This document shows positions 45,951 through 54,377 of a stretch of DNA of 64,000 nt, one piece after another. Position numbers and translations under genes: made by a program. Origin of the DNA: Chromobacterium haemolyticum (GTDB lineage Bacteria > Pseudomonadota > Gammaproteobacteria > Burkholderiales > Chromobacteriaceae); assembly GCF_002081825.1 (NCBI RefSeq), contig NZ_MUKU01000014.1, positions 1-64,000 of the forward strand. Direction: 5' to 3'. The notes beneath the pieces are model-generated. The model did not search any database. It saw nothing but the letters and a program-made list of their open reading frames with translations, and was not told the origin of the DNA. Positions within the stretch are counted from its first letter, which is position 1, and each line of letters opens with the position of its first letter.

Positions 45951-46013
45951 CGCTATTCCTGAGTCCACTGGGTAGGTGGGGGATGGCTCGTCTGAGCGTC
46001 GAGGGCGAATATA

Positions 46014-46033
46014 AATGATAATCGTTATCCATT
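46014..46033. promoter_or_regulatory. Fur box of the entCEBA operon
   Basis: AATGATAATCGTTATCCATT has near-perfect dyad symmetry around GATAATCGTTATC and matches the classical 19-bp Fur consensus at most positions. It lies upstream of entC. Confidence 0.85.
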
Positions 46034-46248
46034 GCAATACGGTGATATTGCGTACAGATGATATTGATTCCACATTTTTGCTCTAGGACTTCGTGGAGGC
46101 GCACGTCCGGATTTGGCGGCGCCGAGTCATGTTGATGTCATCTAAAAGGCGCGCCAAAGGCCGTTCTCAGCTACTTTTTGACATGCTGAGCAAGGGCGGG
46201 AGGCGGTGTCTCATGCCGAGGGATTGGACTAATTTTGGTAAAAACGCA

Positions 46249-46267
46249 ATTGACAATCATTCTCAAT
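46249..46267. promoter_or_regulatory. Fur box of the DAHP-synthase-like gene
   Basis: ATTGACAATCATTCTCAAT is an imperfect palindrome (TTGA-AAT-ATT-TCAA) matching the Fur consensus. It lies about 60 bp upstream of the ATG at 46328, a promoter position. Confidence 0.8.
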
Positions 46268-46327
46268 AAAAATATCGTAGCCGCCAATTGAACCGCTTGC
46301 ATGGCAGGCGCAGGATGGAGAACGACG

Positions 46328-47170
46328 ATGTATTCCGAAAGCAGCAAGGGCATGGATGATGGTCCCGATAGTGCGCAGGCGGCGGAGCCGATGGGCTTGC
46401 GGCGTTTACCCTCGCCGCGCGAACTGATGGCCGACGCGATGGCGGACGACAGAGCGCGGGAGACGGTGGCACGCGGCCGCCGCCTGACTCAGGCCGCGAT
46501 AGCCGGAGCGCCGCGCCGCTTGCTGTTGCTGCGTTTGCCGCTGCCGGCCTTGCTGGAGCAGGCTGAACAGTTGAGCGCCTGGCTGTCGCGGGAGGAGGGC
46601 TGGGGCGTGTTGGTCCAGCCGCTTGCCGCCGCGACGACGGGGCGCGGGAGACAGGCGTTGTTGGAGCAAAGAAGGGCCTATCTGCAATGCCTGGCCGCGG
46701 GCGTTCCCTTGGCGCATGTCTTGATTCAACTCAATGAGATGGCGTATCTGAGCGATCTGGTCAGCGCGGTGCTGTTGCCGCCCACCGTGATTGAGAGCCA
46801 GATTCACCGCGAACTGGCTTCGGCGCTGCCTTGCCCAGTGCTGCTGGAGCCCGGCGACGCCGACAAGTTGCAGATTGCGCGCGACGCTCGCCAGGCGGTG
46901 GCGGCCAGCCATCGCTTCCCGATGCTGTTGAGCGAGGGGCGGGTGGGCCTGGTGGAAAGCGCCGGCAATCCGGATGGCGCGGTGCTGTTGGGATCTGGCA
47001 TGCTGCCGGGAGGCGCGCCGCACTTGCTGGCCTTCGATGATGCTCCGGAACGCGACGAAGACTGGGCGCCGACTTGCAGCGGCCTGACGCTGACCGCGTC
47101 CAGCGTGACGGCGGCCCAGCGGCGTTTCGAGCGCTGGAGAATGTCTGATCTGTTGGCTACGGCCGGCTGA
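46328..47170 (+). CDS. Degenerate DAHP-synthase-like protein, probably catalytically inactive
   Basis: 280 residues. The layout follows class I DAHP synthases such as AroG: LPSPRELMADAMADDRARE and VARGRRLTQAAIAG align with the N-terminus, ESQIHRELASALPCPV with ESQVHRELASGLSCPV, and HRFPMLLSEGRVGLVESAGN with the following strand. The key residues are gone: GPCSIHD is replaced by LRLPLPA, the EKPRTTVGWKG phosphoenolpyruvate loop is replaced by an unrelated stretch, GFKNGTDG is replaced by LLEPGDADK, and the DxSH metal ligands by AFDDAPERD; the C-terminus is short. The frame is intact and preceded by a Fur box. An iron-regulated non-catalytic partner or regulator is inferred. Confidence 0.8.
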   Translation: MYSESSKGMDDGPDSAQAAEPMGLRRLPSPRELMADAMADDRARETVARGRRLTQAAIAGAPRRLLLLRLPLPALLEQAEQLSAWLSREEGWGVLVQPLAAATTGRGRQALLEQRRAYLQCLAAGVPLAHVLIQLNEMAYLSDLVSAVLLPPTVIESQIHRELASALPCPVLLEPGDADKLQIARDARQAVAASHRFPMLLSEGRVGLVESAGNPDGAVLLGSGMLPGGAPHLLAFDDAPERDEDWAPTCSGLTLTASSVTAAQRRFERWRMSDLLATAG

Positions 47171-47175
47171 ACTTA

Positions 47176-47222
47176 GAGCTTGTTTACGATTTGGCCGATG
47201 CGGGCAGATCGTAAACAGGCGC
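47176..47222. repeat. MITE-like repeat, internally deleted copy (47 bp)
   Basis: Both ends are present, GAGCTTGTTTACGAT and AGATCGTAAACAGGCGC, with almost no interior, flanked by TTA on both sides (47173-47175 and 47223-47225). The right TTA is the TAA stop of the GGDEF gene. Confidence 0.8.
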
Positions 47223-48128
47223 TTAGCGGCTACTGCTTAAACAATCGCGCCCACTGCCCTTGGCGTGGTAAAGCGCCTCGTCGGCGCGCGCGTAGCAACT
47301 GGCGATGTCGTCGTCGGGCCGCAGTTCGGTCAGTCCGATTGAGCAGGTGTAGCCCAGTTCCGGCTTGGCCGCCAGCGGACGGTCCAGCCGTGCGGCGGCG
47401 AGAATCCGTTCACAGCACTGTTCCGCTTCATGCAGCGAGGTTTGCGGCAGCAATAGCATGAATTCCTCGCCGCCCAGCCGTCCGAAGCCGTCTCTTTGCC
47501 GCAGCTGAGCGCGCACGGTCTGGACGAAGCCGCAGATGACCTGATCGCCGGCCGGATGGCCCTCCAGGTCGTTGATGCGCTTGAAGTGGTCTAGGTCGAG
47601 GATGGCGAGGCAGGCCGGCGCCGAGTGCTCAAGCCTTTGCTGCAGCAGCAGTTGCAGCAACTGCATCAAATGGGTGCGGTTGCTGATGCCGGTCATGGGG
47701 TCGGTCTGGGCGGCGCGCAAGGCCACGTCGCGGGCCTGGCGAAGCTCGCGTTTGTCGGCGCGCAGCTCGGTGATGTCGCTGGCCTGGCACAGCATCCAGC
47801 CGTCCGCGCTCATGGTTTCCGTCATCCACATCCAGCGGCCGTCGCATAAATCAGCCTCGAAAGCGCGGTAAGGCAGTTTGCCGCGGCGCGAACAGGCCGA
47901 GCGCAACCACGTTTCGATATCGTCGGTTTCTATCCGCGAACCTTGTTTCTGCAGGTAGTTTCGTCGCATCAGCTCCGCCCAGCTCAGGCTTTCCTCCTGA
48001 GTCAGGAAGAAGCTTTGGCGGAAGGCGGTGTTGGCGTAGCGCAGCATATCGTGTCGGTCGAACAGCGCGACCAGGGTCGCGCTGTCGTCCAACATGGCAA
48101 GCAGTGTGATGCAGAGGGCGTCCGTCAT
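47223..48128 (-). CDS. PAS-GGDEF diguanylate cyclase
   Basis: 301 residues. A PAS-like domain at about 15-125 (LVALFDRHDMLRYANTAFRQ; RWMWMTETMSADGWMLC), then GGDEF domain: LDLDHFKRINDLEGHPAGD, GRLGGEEFMLLLP with GGEEF at 219-223, and an RxxD inhibitory site (R210-Q-R-D213) five residues before it. The complete motif set predicts an active c-di-GMP synthase under product inhibition. No membrane segment. Ligand of the PAS domain unknown. Confidence 0.9.
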   Translation of the reverse strand: MTDALCITLLAMLDDSATLVALFDRHDMLRYANTAFRQSFFLTQEESLSWAELMRRNYLQKQGSRIETDDIETWLRSACSRRGKLPYRAFEADLCDGRWMWMTETMSADGWMLCQASDITELRADKRELRQARDVALRAAQTDPMTGISNRTHLMQLLQLLLQQRLEHSAPACLAILDLDHFKRINDLEGHPAGDQVICGFVQTVRAQLRQRDGFGRLGGEEFMLLLPQTSLHEAEQCCERILAAARLDRPLAAKPELGYTCSIGLTELRPDDDIASCYARADEALYHAKGSGRDCLSSSR

Positions 48129-48203
48129 GGAGGTGGGCTACTCGAGCGTGTTTCAGTGAGTATCGTACCCGCTTGCCTTGCTTGCCAAGGCGCGCGCCGC
48201 GCC

Positions 48204-49541
48204 TCACAACATGGCGAAGGCCGCCATGCCCACCAGCGCGCCGGTGGTGCCCAGTATCGTCTCCATCAGCGACCAGGTTTTCAGCGTTTGGGCCTCGTTG
48301 GCGCCGGTGAATTTGCCGAACAGCCAGAAGCCGGAGTCATTGACGTGGCTGAGCACGATGGAGCCGCCGGCGATGCAGATGGACAGCGCCGCCAGCTGCG
48401 CGCCGGACAAGCCCATGGTCTCAATGGCCGGCAGCACCAGTCCCACCGTGGTCAGGCAAGCGACGGTGGCGGACCCTTGAATGACTCTGACCGCGGCCGC
48501 CAGCGCGAAGCAGGCGACGGCGATGGGCAGGCCGGCGCCGATCAGCGCGTTGCCCAGCGCCGGCCCCACGCCGGAATCCACCAGCACCTGTTTGAATACC
48601 CCACCGGCGCCGGTCACCAGCAGAATGATGCCGGCCGGCTGCAGCGCGGCGTTGCAGATGCGCATGACCTGTTCCGCGTCCATGCCGCGGCGGATGGCCA
48701 GGCCATAGATGGCGATCAGGCAGGCGGCCAGGATGGCGCTGAATGGATGGCCGATGAACTGCAGCCAATGGAAGACGGCCGAGCCGGGCGTCGCCAGATG
48801 GCTGCCCAGGGTTTTGCAGGCCACCATGACCAGCGGAAACAGCACCAGGGTCAGGCTGAAGGCGAAGGAGGGCATGCGGTCGCGCTCCAGCGTCGGCTCG
48901 CTGATGTCATCTGGCAGGGCCAGGCTGACATGCCGGCTGATGAAGCCGCCGAACAGCGGGCCGGCCAGCAACATGCCGGGAATCGCCGCCGCCAGCCCGA
49001 TGACGATCATCCAGCCGAAGTCGGCCTGCATCTGCGAGGCCAGCAACATGGGGGTGGGGCCGGGCAGCAGGAAGGCCGCCGAGGCGGCCACGCCGGCGAA
49101 CAGCGGCACGGCCAGCTTGACCACATTGCCGCCGGTGCGGCGGGCCACGGCGAACACCACGCCGATCAGCAGCACGATGGCGACGTCGAAGAACAGCGGC
49201 AGCGCGCAGACCAATCCGGCCACGCCCAGCGCGTAATGCGCGCGTCGTTCGCCGAAGCGGCTTAAGAGCCGGCCGGCGATCTGATCGAGCGCGCCGGTTT
49301 CATGCAGTATCTTGCCGAACATCGCGCCCAAGGCCACCACCACGGCGAGGAAGCCTAGGGTGCCTGCCATGCCTTTTTGCATGGTGTCGGCGATTTTTTC
49401 CACCGGCATGCCGGAGGCCACGCCGGCCCCGATCGAGACCAGCATCAGCGCGATGAACGCATGCAAGCGAGCCTTCATCACCAGCAGCAACAACAGGGCG
49501 ACCGAGCCCAGCGCGGTCAATACGAGGGTTGCAATGGACAT
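48204..49541 (-). CDS. gntP: Gluconate permease, GntP family
   Basis: 445 residues with about 12-14 hydrophobic segments, GntP family. Conserved stretches include ALGAMFGKILHETGALDQIA and VASAAFLLPGPTPMLLASQM. Encoded 1 bp after the gntK stop, so both are one operon. Imports gluconate or a related sugar acid by proton symport. Confidence 0.9.
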   Translation of the reverse strand: MSIATLVLTALGSVALLLLLVMKARLHAFIALMLVSIGAGVASGMPVEKIADTMQKGMAGTLGFLAVVVALGAMFGKILHETGALDQIAGRLLSRFGERRAHYALGVAGLVCALPLFFDVAIVLLIGVVFAVARRTGGNVVKLAVPLFAGVAASAAFLLPGPTPMLLASQMQADFGWMIVIGLAAAIPGMLLAGPLFGGFISRHVSLALPDDISEPTLERDRMPSFAFSLTLVLFPLVMVACKTLGSHLATPGSAVFHWLQFIGHPFSAILAACLIAIYGLAIRRGMDAEQVMRICNAALQPAGIILLVTGAGGVFKQVLVDSGVGPALGNALIGAGLPIAVACFALAAAVRVIQGSATVACLTTVGLVLPAIETMGLSGAQLAALSICIAGGSIVLSHVNDSGFWLFGKFTGANEAQTLKTWSLMETILGTTGALVGMAAFAML

Positions 49542-49542
49542 G

Positions 49543-50070
49543 TCAGCGTTCCTGGCGGGACTGGATCAGGCGCAGCGCGTCGGCGACGACGCTGTCCAGC
49601 TCGGGGCGGATGTCCAGGGAGTGGACGTCGGTTTCGTCCGGCCCGGGCTCCTCCAGCGCGGCAAATTGCGAGGCCAGCATATCGGCCTTCTGGAAATGGC
49701 CTTGCCGGGCTTGTAGCCGCTGCAGGATCAGATCGAAATCGCCTTTCAAATAGAGGAAGGACAACTGCGGGTTGCCGGCGCGCAATTGGTCGCGGTAACG
49801 CCGTTTCAGCGCGGAGCACACGATGATGGACAGCGCGTTGCTGCGTTGCATGGCGTAGGCGGCGTCGCTGAGCGCGCTGAGCCAGGGGCGGCGGTCGGCG
49901 TCGTCCAGCGGCGTTCCTGCGGCCATTTTGTCGATATTGGCGCGAGGATGCAGGAAGTCGCCGTCCAGCACGGCGCATGTCAGGCGCTGGGCCAGTTGCG
50001 CGGCGAGCGCGGATTTGCCGCAGCCGGAGACGCCCATCAGTACGTAAACCTGATGTGGTGTGGAATTCAT
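49543..50070 (-). CDS. gntK: Gluconokinase
   Basis: 175 residues. P-loop LMGVSGCGKSALAAQLA, then DGDFLHPRANIDKMAAGTPL, the gluconate-binding segment of GntK, and CSALKRRYRDQLR. Phosphorylates gluconate to 6-phosphogluconate. First gene of gntK-gntP. The GntR-type operator lies 48 bp upstream. Confidence 0.94.
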   Translation of the reverse strand: MNSTPHQVYVLMGVSGCGKSALAAQLAQRLTCAVLDGDFLHPRANIDKMAAGTPLDDADRRPWLSALSDAAYAMQRSNALSIIVCSALKRRYRDQLRAGNPQLSFLYLKGDFDLILQRLQARQGHFQKADMLASQFAALEEPGPDETDVHSLDIRPELDSVVADALRLIQSRQER

Positions 50071-50117
50071 GAAGCCACTCCAATGAGTTGTCGAATTGTT
50101 TGAAGACGGATCGTGAT

Positions 50118-50131
50118 TGTTACCGGTAACA
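50118..50131. promoter_or_regulatory. GntR-type operator upstream of gntK
   Basis: TGTTACCGGTAACA is a perfect 14-bp palindrome, the form recognised by LacI-family gluconate repressors. A second imperfect site overlaps ATTATGCCGATAACAAT at 50131-50147. Located between gntK and gntR. Confidence 0.85.
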
Positions 50132-50274
50132 TTATGCCGATAACAATATGTCGGCTTTGCGGCGCGCAGGCAAGCGTTTTGAGCGCCGGCCTTGATTTGG
50201 CTCTGGCGCTTCGGAATTTCGCATTGATAAATAAGAGTTTTTTGAGAGGGCCGGTGTCGTATTCCGGCACAGGC

Positions 50275-51276
50275 CTAGACGCTGCCGCCCAGGCTCAGGG
50301 TATAACCCAGGTCGACGACGGGGTCGGCGTAACGCTGGCCGTGGATGCGGCCTAGCAAGCGTTGCGCCGCCAGCCGGCCAATCGCTTCGCGCGGCGTGAC
50401 CACGCTGGCCAGCCGTGGATGCAAGGCGGCGCCGATATCCAGCGCGTTGAAGCCGGCGACGGCGATGCGCTGCGGCACCGCTATGCCCATGGACTGGGCC
50501 TCCAGCAAGGCGCCGGCGGCGATGTCGTCGTTGGTGCAGAACACGCCGTCCAGGTCCGGCGCGGCGGCCATGGCCTGGCGCAGCATCTCGCCACCTAGCT
50601 GAAAGCTGGAGTGTTGCTCGGTCTGTATCTCCAGCGGAATCAGTCCGGCTTGTTCCATCGCCGTCCGGTAGCCGGCGGCGCGCAGCCGGGTACGGCGGTC
50701 GAGGCGGGCGGCGAGGTAGGCGATGCGCCGCTTGCCGCGCGCGATCATGGCTCGGGTCATGTCTTCTGCGGCGGCCTGATGGTCCAGGCCCACGGCCAGG
50801 TCTATGGGCCGAGACGGCAGTTCCATCACTTCCACCACCGGAATCGCCGCCACCTGCAGCATGCGCAAGGTGCGTTCGGAGTGGACGGTTTCACACAGGA
50901 TCAGCCCATCCACCTGGAAGGACAGCAACTGCTCCACTTGCCGGGTTTCCTGTTCGATGTCGTAGCAGTAATGACCATACAGCGTGTGGTAGCCGGCTTC
51001 GCGGGTGACGGATTCGACGCCGTGAACCAGGTTGGAGAACACTTGATTGGACATCGACGGCAAGAGCACGCCGATGGCGCGGCTCTTGGCGCGGGCCAGC
51101 AGGTCCGGCACCCGGTTTGGGATATAACCCAATTGCTCCATCGCGCCGGAGATGCGCTGGCCGGTGGCGTCCGATACCAGGCTGGCGTTGCGCAGGTAAC
51201 GGCTGACCGTCATCTTGGAAGTGCCTACCCGGTCTGCGATGTCCTGCAGCGACGGGCGGCGCGGCTTATCGCTCAT
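50275..51276 (-). CDS. gntR: LacI-family gluconate utilisation repressor
   Basis: 333 residues. HTH at about 8-30 (SLQDIADRVGTSKMTVSRYL), then a periplasmic-binding-protein-like ligand domain (RAKSRAIGVLLPSMSNQVFS; VFCTNDDIAAGALLEAQSMG). The family plus adjacency to gntKP supports GntR, which senses gluconate. It points in the same direction as gntKP but lies upstream with its own spacing. The intergenic 50071-50274 carries the operator. Confidence 0.9.
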   Translation of the reverse strand: MSDKPRRPSLQDIADRVGTSKMTVSRYLRNASLVSDATGQRISGAMEQLGYIPNRVPDLLARAKSRAIGVLLPSMSNQVFSNLVHGVESVTREAGYHTLYGHYCYDIEQETRQVEQLLSFQVDGLILCETVHSERTLRMLQVAAIPVVEVMELPSRPIDLAVGLDHQAAAEDMTRAMIARGKRRIAYLAARLDRRTRLRAAGYRTAMEQAGLIPLEIQTEQHSSFQLGGEMLRQAMAAAPDLDGVFCTNDDIAAGALLEAQSMGIAVPQRIAVAGFNALDIGAALHPRLASVVTPREAIGRLAAQRLLGRIHGQRYADPVVDLGYTLSLGGSV

Positions 51277-51495
51277 GGCGCGGGCCAGGCGAGGCGGGAG
51301 CGGCGGCTTCCGGTGATAGGGCGAACGGCGCGAAACAGGTCATGCGGACATCGGCTCCCATGGCGGCGTGGTGAGACAGGCAAGCCGCGATTGTAGACCG
51401 ATTTCCGCCAAATGAGCTATGGCTAGTGGATGACCGTGGCGCTAGAGCCAAGTTTTTTGGCATAAAACCGTGTTTCGACGCCGGCTCCGCGCGGT

Positions 51496-52962
51496 TTAAT
51501 CGGCCGGCAAGCCCAATAAGCGACGCAGATTGTTGATCACCTGTTGACGCTGGGCCAGCTCTTGCTGATAGTCGCGGTCGGCGGCGGCGATGTCCGCCGC
51601 GCAGTGCGGGCAACAGGTTTCGTCGGGGTGGATGTATTGCTGGCATTTTCGGCACAGCGCTAGCTTGGTCGGCGGTTTGCCTTCGCGCGGCGCGGCTTTG
51701 CCCTTGTTTTTCCAAGTCAGCGCGATGACTTGGCCGCTGCGGCTGATTCGGCTGACTTCCTGGCCGCTGGCGATGTCTTCGGTGATCAGGTCGAATCGCC
51801 CAACGGCGAAGGAGGCGGGCGCGGCGTCCTGCAGCTTGACGATGCGCTCGCGCAGGCCCTGCTTTTCCAGCTCCAGCGCGCGGTAATGACAGTAGGGGTT
51901 GTTGCCGGGCTTGCCCAGCAGCGAGTGGGAGGTCCAGGTGCATCCGCCGCGGCAGACGTCGTTGTAGTAGCAGCCGCGGCAATAGCCCCAGAGGTCGTCC
52001 ACCGAGCGCAGGCGGCCAAAGTGGATGCCCTCGCTGTGGTGCCAGATGTCGTCCAGGCTCATATCGCGGACATTTCCGCCGGAAAAGCCGACGGTGGCCA
52101 GCGATGGACAGCCCTTGACGGTGCCATCCGCTTCCAGCGCCAGCACGGTCTGGCCGGCGGCGCAGCCGCTCCAGTGAACCCGCTCGTCGCCGAAGCCGCG
52201 CCACAGGCGCTCGTACGGGCCGTAGTATCCGATATTGTTGCCCACGTTCATCAGCAGGCCGCGCTCCACGCCCTCGCGGTAAAGCCGCGCCAGCAAGGGC
52301 ATCAGTTCCAGCAGTTGGTAGGGTTGCAGCAGCAGTTCATCGTTGTCCACCGCATTGCCCATCGCCACCGTCAGTTGGATCTGCCAGTGGGTGGCGCCCA
52401 GTTCGATGATCTGATCCATCAGTGCCGGCAAGTCCGGCATGGTGGCCGCGCCGATCTGGGTGTTGACGCTGACGGCGAGGCCGGCCGCCTTGGCGCGGCG
52501 CAAGGCGTCCACCGCCTTGTCGAAAGCGCCCGGCACATTCCGTACCTTGTCGTGCAAGGGAGCCAGGCCGTCCAGCGATACGCCGACGCCGTTGAGGCCG
52601 GCGTCTATCGCCTGTTGCAGCCGGGCCGGGTTCAGATTGCGGCCGCCGGTCTGGATCGCGCAATACATGCCGTGGCCGCGGATGGCGCGGATCAATTGGG
52701 TCCAGTCCTTGCGCAGATAGGCTTCGCCGCCGATCAGGGTGATCTCGCGCGTGCCCAGCGCCGCCAGCGCGTCTATCACCTCCAGGCATTCGGTGGTGGA
52801 CAGCTCGTTGGGGCGGCGGTGGCCGGCGCGGGAGCCGCAGTGCAGGCATTTCAGGTCGCAGGCTAGCGTGATTTCCCAAACCACGTGCACCGGGACATAG
52901 CGCTTGAAGTCTTCGTCGTCCAGATAGCGGGCCGGGCGGACGGCGGGGCTGTCGTCTAGCAT
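51496..52962 (-). CDS. Radical SAM/SPASM peptide maturase (GDL-motif associated)
   Basis: 488 residues. The radical SAM cluster site is CDLKCLHC (C35, C39, C42). The SPASM domain has the full set C267, C285, C328, C331, C337, C341 and C358, spacing CX2CX5CX3C in the core, for two auxiliary [4Fe-4S] clusters. A C-terminal zinc-ribbon-like element has C437, C440, C450/C451 and C454. AAGGA sits 8 bp before the ATG. It ends a leftward operon with three small GDL-motif genes. Peptide-modifying SPASM enzymes install thioether, carbon-carbon or epimerised residues; the reaction here is unknown. I recall that a family of this name exists in NCBI annotations, which should be checked. Confidence 0.85.
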   Translation of the reverse strand: MLDDSPAVRPARYLDDEDFKRYVPVHVVWEITLACDLKCLHCGSRAGHRRPNELSTTECLEVIDALAALGTREITLIGGEAYLRKDWTQLIRAIRGHGMYCAIQTGGRNLNPARLQQAIDAGLNGVGVSLDGLAPLHDKVRNVPGAFDKAVDALRRAKAAGLAVSVNTQIGAATMPDLPALMDQIIELGATHWQIQLTVAMGNAVDNDELLLQPYQLLELMPLLARLYREGVERGLLMNVGNNIGYYGPYERLWRGFGDERVHWSGCAAGQTVLALEADGTVKGCPSLATVGFSGGNVRDMSLDDIWHHSEGIHFGRLRSVDDLWGYCRGCYYNDVCRGGCTWTSHSLLGKPGNNPYCHYRALELEKQGLRERIVKLQDAAPASFAVGRFDLITEDIASGQEVSRISRSGQVIALTWKNKGKAAPREGKPPTKLALCRKCQQYIHPDETCCPHCAADIAAADRDYQQELAQRQQVINNLRRLLGLPAD

Positions 52963-52987
52963 GAGTGGGTCCTTGAGAAAGGGCGAG

Positions 52988-53003
52988 GAGCGTCCGCTGG
53001 ACG
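52988..53003. promoter_or_regulatory. Hairpin between the last GDL gene and the maturase
   Basis: GCGTCC and GGACGC form a short perfect stem with a 3-4-nt loop between the gene at 53041-53643 and the radical SAM gene. There is no T-run on the minus strand. It could lower maturase expression relative to the small proteins, as intergenic hairpins do in peptide operons, but this is inference. Confidence 0.35.
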
Positions 53004-53011
53004 CCCCTGGA

Positions 53012-53027
53012 CTTTGAACAGGCTTAG
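53012..53027. repeat. End remnant of the dispersed repeat
   Basis: CTTTGAACAGGCTTAG matches the TTTGAACAGGCTCTTAG type end seen at 2450-2466. Only this end is visible; 14 bp separate it from the neighbouring stop codon. Confidence 0.4.
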
Positions 53028-53040
53028 CGTGCGACGCCGT

Positions 53041-53643
53041 TCAATGCCTGCCTTCAAGGCGGGCGATTTCGCTTTGCAACTGCTTCAGCGCGGCTTCGAT
53101 ATTGTCGTGCTGCTTCAGTTGTTCTTCCGCTTGGCCGGCCAGCGACTTCATCTGCGCCAGATTGTCGCTGGCGCGGGATTGCTGAAGCGCAGCGGCGTAT
53201 AGCGGAATGGGGTGGGGGTAGGGCTTGCTGCTGGCGCGCTGTTCCGAGTGCACTACCGGCGCTTCCGTCACGATGGCGTGCGCCACGGTGTGCCAGGCGC
53301 CCTGGTAGAAGAAGCGGTAGCTGGCGTGGCCGTCCTGCCAGTTCTGGTCGAGAATGCCTTGCAAGTGGAAGGTTTCGGCGATCTGGCTGTTGGGCGAGCT
53401 GGGGCTGCCGTCCAGCGACAGCACGATGTGGTGCTCGGTGGACGGGTCCAGCTTGGCTTGGCTGTAATGGCCCCAAACATTGGCCTGGAATTGCAGCGGG
53501 GGGCTGACGCTCTGGAAAATGCTGGCGTGGCCGCTGACTTTTTTCTGCGGCGTGTTGACCAGCAAGTCCAGGGTCAGGACCGGCGCGCCCAGCACCGGGG
53601 CGGAAACGATGTAACGGGTATGGAACAATCCTGTTGCTGACAT
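53041..53643 (-). CDS. GDL-motif fusion protein 1 (beta-rich N-terminus plus motif module)
   Basis: 200 residues. The N-terminal about 130 residues are beta-rich without known catalytic motifs (ATGLFHTRYIVSAPVLGAPV; HIVLSLDGSPSSPNSQIAET). The C-terminal about 55 residues hold the repeated module YAAALQQSRASDNLAQMK followed by LEGRH at the end. The same two-part layout occurs in the next gene upstream, 53684-54304. AAGGAG precedes the start. I associate the two parts with the DUF1842 and DUF1843 families from memory. No signal peptide. Probably a substrate or accessory protein of the radical SAM enzyme. Confidence 0.8.
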   Translation of the reverse strand: MSATGLFHTRYIVSAPVLGAPVLTLDLLVNTPQKKVSGHASIFQSVSPPLQFQANVWGHYSQAKLDPSTEHHIVLSLDGSPSSPNSQIAETFHLQGILDQNWQDGHASYRFFYQGAWHTVAHAIVTEAPVVHSEQRASSKPYPHPIPLYAAALQQSRASDNLAQMKSLAGQAEEQLKQHDNIEAALKQLQSEIARLEGRH

Positions 53644-53683
53644 GGAGCACTCCTTGGCGAATGGGGGGAGAAGCGGCGCTAGC

Positions 53684-54304
53684 CTATTTGCGTTCCAGCT
53701 TGGCGATTTCCGATTTCAGCGCGTCCAGCTCCTTGCGCAATTGCGGCTGAGCGTCCAATTGCTGCCGGGCGTAGGAGGCCAGCGTTTTCATGTGGGCCAG
53801 GTCGCCGCTGGCGATGGCGCTTTGAATCGGCACGCCGTACAAGGCCATGATGGGCGGGTTGGGAAGAATCACCGGGCCGGGTTCCAGCGGCAGCGGGAAA
53901 TAACGCGATTTCAATTCCGGATTGAGCTTGGCCGGCGCGTTTTCCACTTCCACCCACGCGGAACCGTTCAGATAGCTGTAATTGGCCACGCCCTGTTTCC
54001 AGTCCTGGCTCAGAACCAAGTGCAGTTTGAAGTTGCTCGTGCTGCCGCTGTGGCCTTGGGCGGTGATCAGGATGCGGCCTTCGCTGGGCGGCATCACGGT
54101 CAGATAGGTGTAGTCGCCGTGAACGTGGGAGTGAAGGTCCAGCGGCGGATTGGTGGCCTGGGTAATGTGGGCGTCGCCGGTCACGGCGCTGCGCGGCGGC
54201 GCGACCAGCAGGTTCAGCGTAAGCCGTTGCGCGCCGTCCTTGCCGGTGCCGATGAGGTAGCTGACGGGAAACAAGCCGATATCGGTTTGCGCGGTGTCTG
54301 ACAT
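53684..54304 (-). CDS. GDL-motif fusion protein 2 (beta-rich N-terminus plus motif module)
   Basis: 206 residues. The same architecture as the gene downstream: N-terminal DIGLFPVSYLIGTGKDGAQR beta-rich domain to about residue 140, then the module with YGVPIQSAIASGDLAHMK and a coiled-coil-like end AKLERK. A strong GGAGG ribosome-binding site sits 5 bp before the ATG. This copy has the exact GDL triplet. Compared with protein 1, the two N-terminal domains are similar in length but clearly diverged, suggesting an old duplication. Confidence 0.8.
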   Translation of the reverse strand: MSDTAQTDIGLFPVSYLIGTGKDGAQRLTLNLLVAPPRSAVTGDAHITQATNPPLDLHSHVHGDYTYLTVMPPSEGRILITAQGHSGSTSNFKLHLVLSQDWKQGVANYSYLNGSAWVEVENAPAKLNPELKSRYFPLPLEPGPVILPNPPIMALYGVPIQSAIASGDLAHMKTLASYARQQLDAQPQLRKELDALKSEIAKLERK

Positions 54305-54377
54305 AAAACCTCCGGATAGTTTAGGTGATGGTCCAGCCTGGCGAGCCGTACTGGCTCGCCGGATCGCGAGAGTGTTC

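Larger units (their letters stand above)
45951..46327. other. Divergent iron-controlled intergenic region
   Basis: 377 bp between entC and the divergent DAHP-synthase-like gene. It holds two separate Fur boxes (46014-46033 and 46249-46267), one near each gene, and no coding frame with a start signal. The two promoters are therefore probably controlled independently but together by iron. Confidence 0.7.
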
